Assembly (NCBI RefSeq): GCF_900215205.1
Contig: NZ_OBDY01000001.1
Coordinates: 306,786-370,785, forward strand
Direction: 5' to 3'
DNA length: 64,000 bases
Source: Paractinoplanes atraurantiacus
Lineage (GTDB): Bacteria > Actinomycetota > Actinomycetes > Mycobacteriales > Micromonosporaceae
Shown here: positions 63,801 through 64,000 of the stretch, piece by piece
Layout of the letters: each line of letters begins with the position of its first letter
Position numbering within the stretch: position 1 is the first letter of the stretch
Notes under the pieces: model-generated
What the model was told of the DNA's origin: nothing
Database searches by the model: none
Seen by the model: only the letters and a program-made list of their open reading frames with translations
Translations under genes and position numbers: made by a program

Positions 63801-64000
63801 CGTGTACGTGAAGGTGGCGGTGCCCTTGTACCCGGCCGGCGGCACGTAGGTGACGACGTCGCCGTCGAGCGTGGCCGTGCCCGCGCCGGCCTGCGGCTGC
63901 GTGATCGAGTCGACGTGGATCGGGTCGCTGTTGGGGTCGGAGTCGTTGGCCAGCGGCGAGATGTCGGCCTTGGTGCCGGAGGCGGTGGCGACCACGTCGT
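60864..64000 (-). CDS. large cell-wall repeat protein with LAKTG signal, 5' end outside window
   Basis: A C-terminal fragment of more than 1040 residues; the frame is open through the right edge, and the GTG at 63995 lies within a repeat and is not a start. It holds eleven cadherin/Ig-like repeats of about 90 residues (xPVAxxD...VLANDxDPN...HGT...YTPxxGfxGTDtFtY...VTVxV). The C-terminus has LAKTG, a hydrophobic span (MVTAGGAIVLVGGFLLMAG) and an Arg/His-rich tail. LAxTG is the class E sortase signal of actinobacteria. Repeats 2-7 correspond in order to repeats 3-8 of the downstream gene, so the two are paralogues. Confidence 0.85.
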   Translation of the reverse strand, partial: DVVATASGTKADISPLANDSDPNSDPIHVDSITQPQAGAGTATLDGDVVTYVPPAGYKGTATFTYTVEDSAGKQTVGQIRVTVGNAAPVAAPDHAGAAYAGTVTVDVLANDTDGNNDTLSLDSVGPPDHGTATISGGKIVYKAPGGFSGDATFSYKVTDGTDTATGTVTVTVANALPVAAGETVTTPYGTAVVVDVLADAKDPNVADSLRVSGLTTPADGTAVLGANGKITYTPKAGFSGTDSFDYTITDDQGGFDTATVKVTVANGVPVAKPDSVTVPANTVATIDVLANDADPNGDPLTVTVDVAPGHGTVTVGADGTITYTPADGYRGTDSFHYTVTDGKGGTAGATVTLGVVNTAPTALDDAATTDTDTAVTVHPLANDSDQNGDDIQLTAVTTPAHGTAVLAADGTVAYTPAAGFHGTDTFTYSITDAFGKTASALVTITVRNAAPIAVADQFVVHPSTTATLDVLANDVDPNTGQKLTIASVTQPAKGVVTITADGRVTYRPNAMTSGTDTFDYVVTDDLGRTDTAKVTITIDAAPTAVADTATTTTGKAVDIAVTVNDTDPGSALTLVSAGAPAHGTATIVGGKIRYTPAAGYTGTDTFTYVIKDAAGSTATGTVTVSVGNAAPVATGDAAAVLTGKHVDVDVLANDTDANPGQKLTVIAAGTPAHGTAAIVDGKIRYTPAAGYTGTDTFKYTISDGNGGTAQAAVTITVSDGSPVAVADKRTTAYQQPVAVAVLANDLDPAGTLGLTSVTTPDHGTAKISAGKVVYTPPSGFSGVATFGYTATDGDGNTTSTTVTITVGAPPVVPNRQLTAKAGAPVRIVMPATDEAGDPITVLSIGKPKHGTATLNNDGTVTYTATAGWSGTDSFTYQAADAAGNQAAGTISITVAGVNTKPVAKNDAVTVNAGDSVVIHPLANDKDANQDKLHITKIGRARHGTPVLNKDGSVTYAPYESYAGGVDSFTYTVSDGHGGVATAIVTVTVNAPASGAGDGNLAKTGLDIVSMVTAGGAIVLVGGFLLMAGQTNGPGRHRPGRHRMS
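61907..61959. repeat. 53-bp exact repeat, copy 1
   Basis: Identical to 62180-62232. The copies are 273 bp (91 codons) apart and encode the same part of two neighbouring repeats of the LAKTG protein, which are otherwise divergent. Confidence 0.85.
62180..62232. repeat. 53-bp exact repeat, copy 2
   Basis: Second copy of the 61907-61959 sequence, in the adjacent cadherin/Ig-like repeat. Confidence 0.85.

Overview
The window is high-G+C actinobacterial chromosome. Third codon positions are almost all G or C, GTG starts are frequent, and gene ends commonly overlap. The gene content (AfsR/SARP-type regulator, LtrA, DUF4032 and DUF3263 proteins, MsiK-like ATPase, stand-alone groEL with CIRCE, T7SS-type effectors, LAxTG wall protein) together with a methyl-accepting chemotaxis protein fits a motile-spored Micromonosporaceae such as Actinoplanes. 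That placement is inferred from content only.

Layout. 1-9.1 kb: the end of a ROK protein, a lipoprotein, a SARP regulator translationally coupled to fumC, then cysS-rlmB. 9.1-12.3 kb: a secreted beta-propeller protein, a repeat-rich intergenic region of about 830 bp (nested palindromes plus about ten degenerate tandem units), tRNA-Thr(TGT) and the sugar-ABC ATPase msiK. 12.4-18.2 kb: an Hsp70-like ATPase fused through a membrane span to a beta-propeller, a GNAT-ltrA pair, and a TetR gene divergent from a peroxiredoxin-like gene. 18.3-27.9 kb: a large secreted S8 protease, a secreted LPL-repeat protein, an RCK ion-channel-like protein with a non-canonical filter, a DUF4032 kinase-fold protein, a second secreted protease and a PAP2 phosphatase. 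27.8-31.7 kb: an amino-sugar operon (SIS, ROK kinase, nagA) divergent from its likely DeoR repressor. 31.7-34.2 kb: glutathione peroxidase, then a three-gene toxin cassette (ESAT-6-like partner, type-28 polymorphic toxin, CdiI-type immunity protein). 34.2-42.4 kb: two ABC exporter modules, one with an alpha/beta-hydrolase fused to the ATPase, around a CDC48-like AAA protein and DUF3263. 42.5-48.6 kb: a frameshifted Uma2 gene, a GNAT, an MCP, an SDR plus nitroreductase remnant under a TetR with paired operators, and an intact TnpB. 48.7-54.3 kb: a SAM-I riboswitch in front of thrC, two tandem double-GNAT proteins, a HExxHxxQ protein, another GNAT and a membrane protein. 54.3-64 kb: groEL2 with two CIRCE elements, then two very large paralogous cell-wall repeat proteins with LPATG and LAKTG sorting signals. 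The second runs off the right edge.

How the genes work together. Many neighbours are joined by 4-nt ATGA/GTGA overlaps (SARP-fumC, GNAT-ltrA, SIS-ROK-nagA, hydrolase/ATPase-permease, ATPase-permease, GNAT-GNAT), and eight convergent pairs overlap at their stops. Nine first genes have a TAnnnT hexamer 6-8 nt before the start codon, which suggests leaderless transcripts. The most interesting items are the thrC SAM riboswitch, whose start codon region repeats ten bases of the aptamer's own P3 strand, the toxin cassette, the nested palindrome/tandem-repeat region, and the two collinear wall-protein paralogues.
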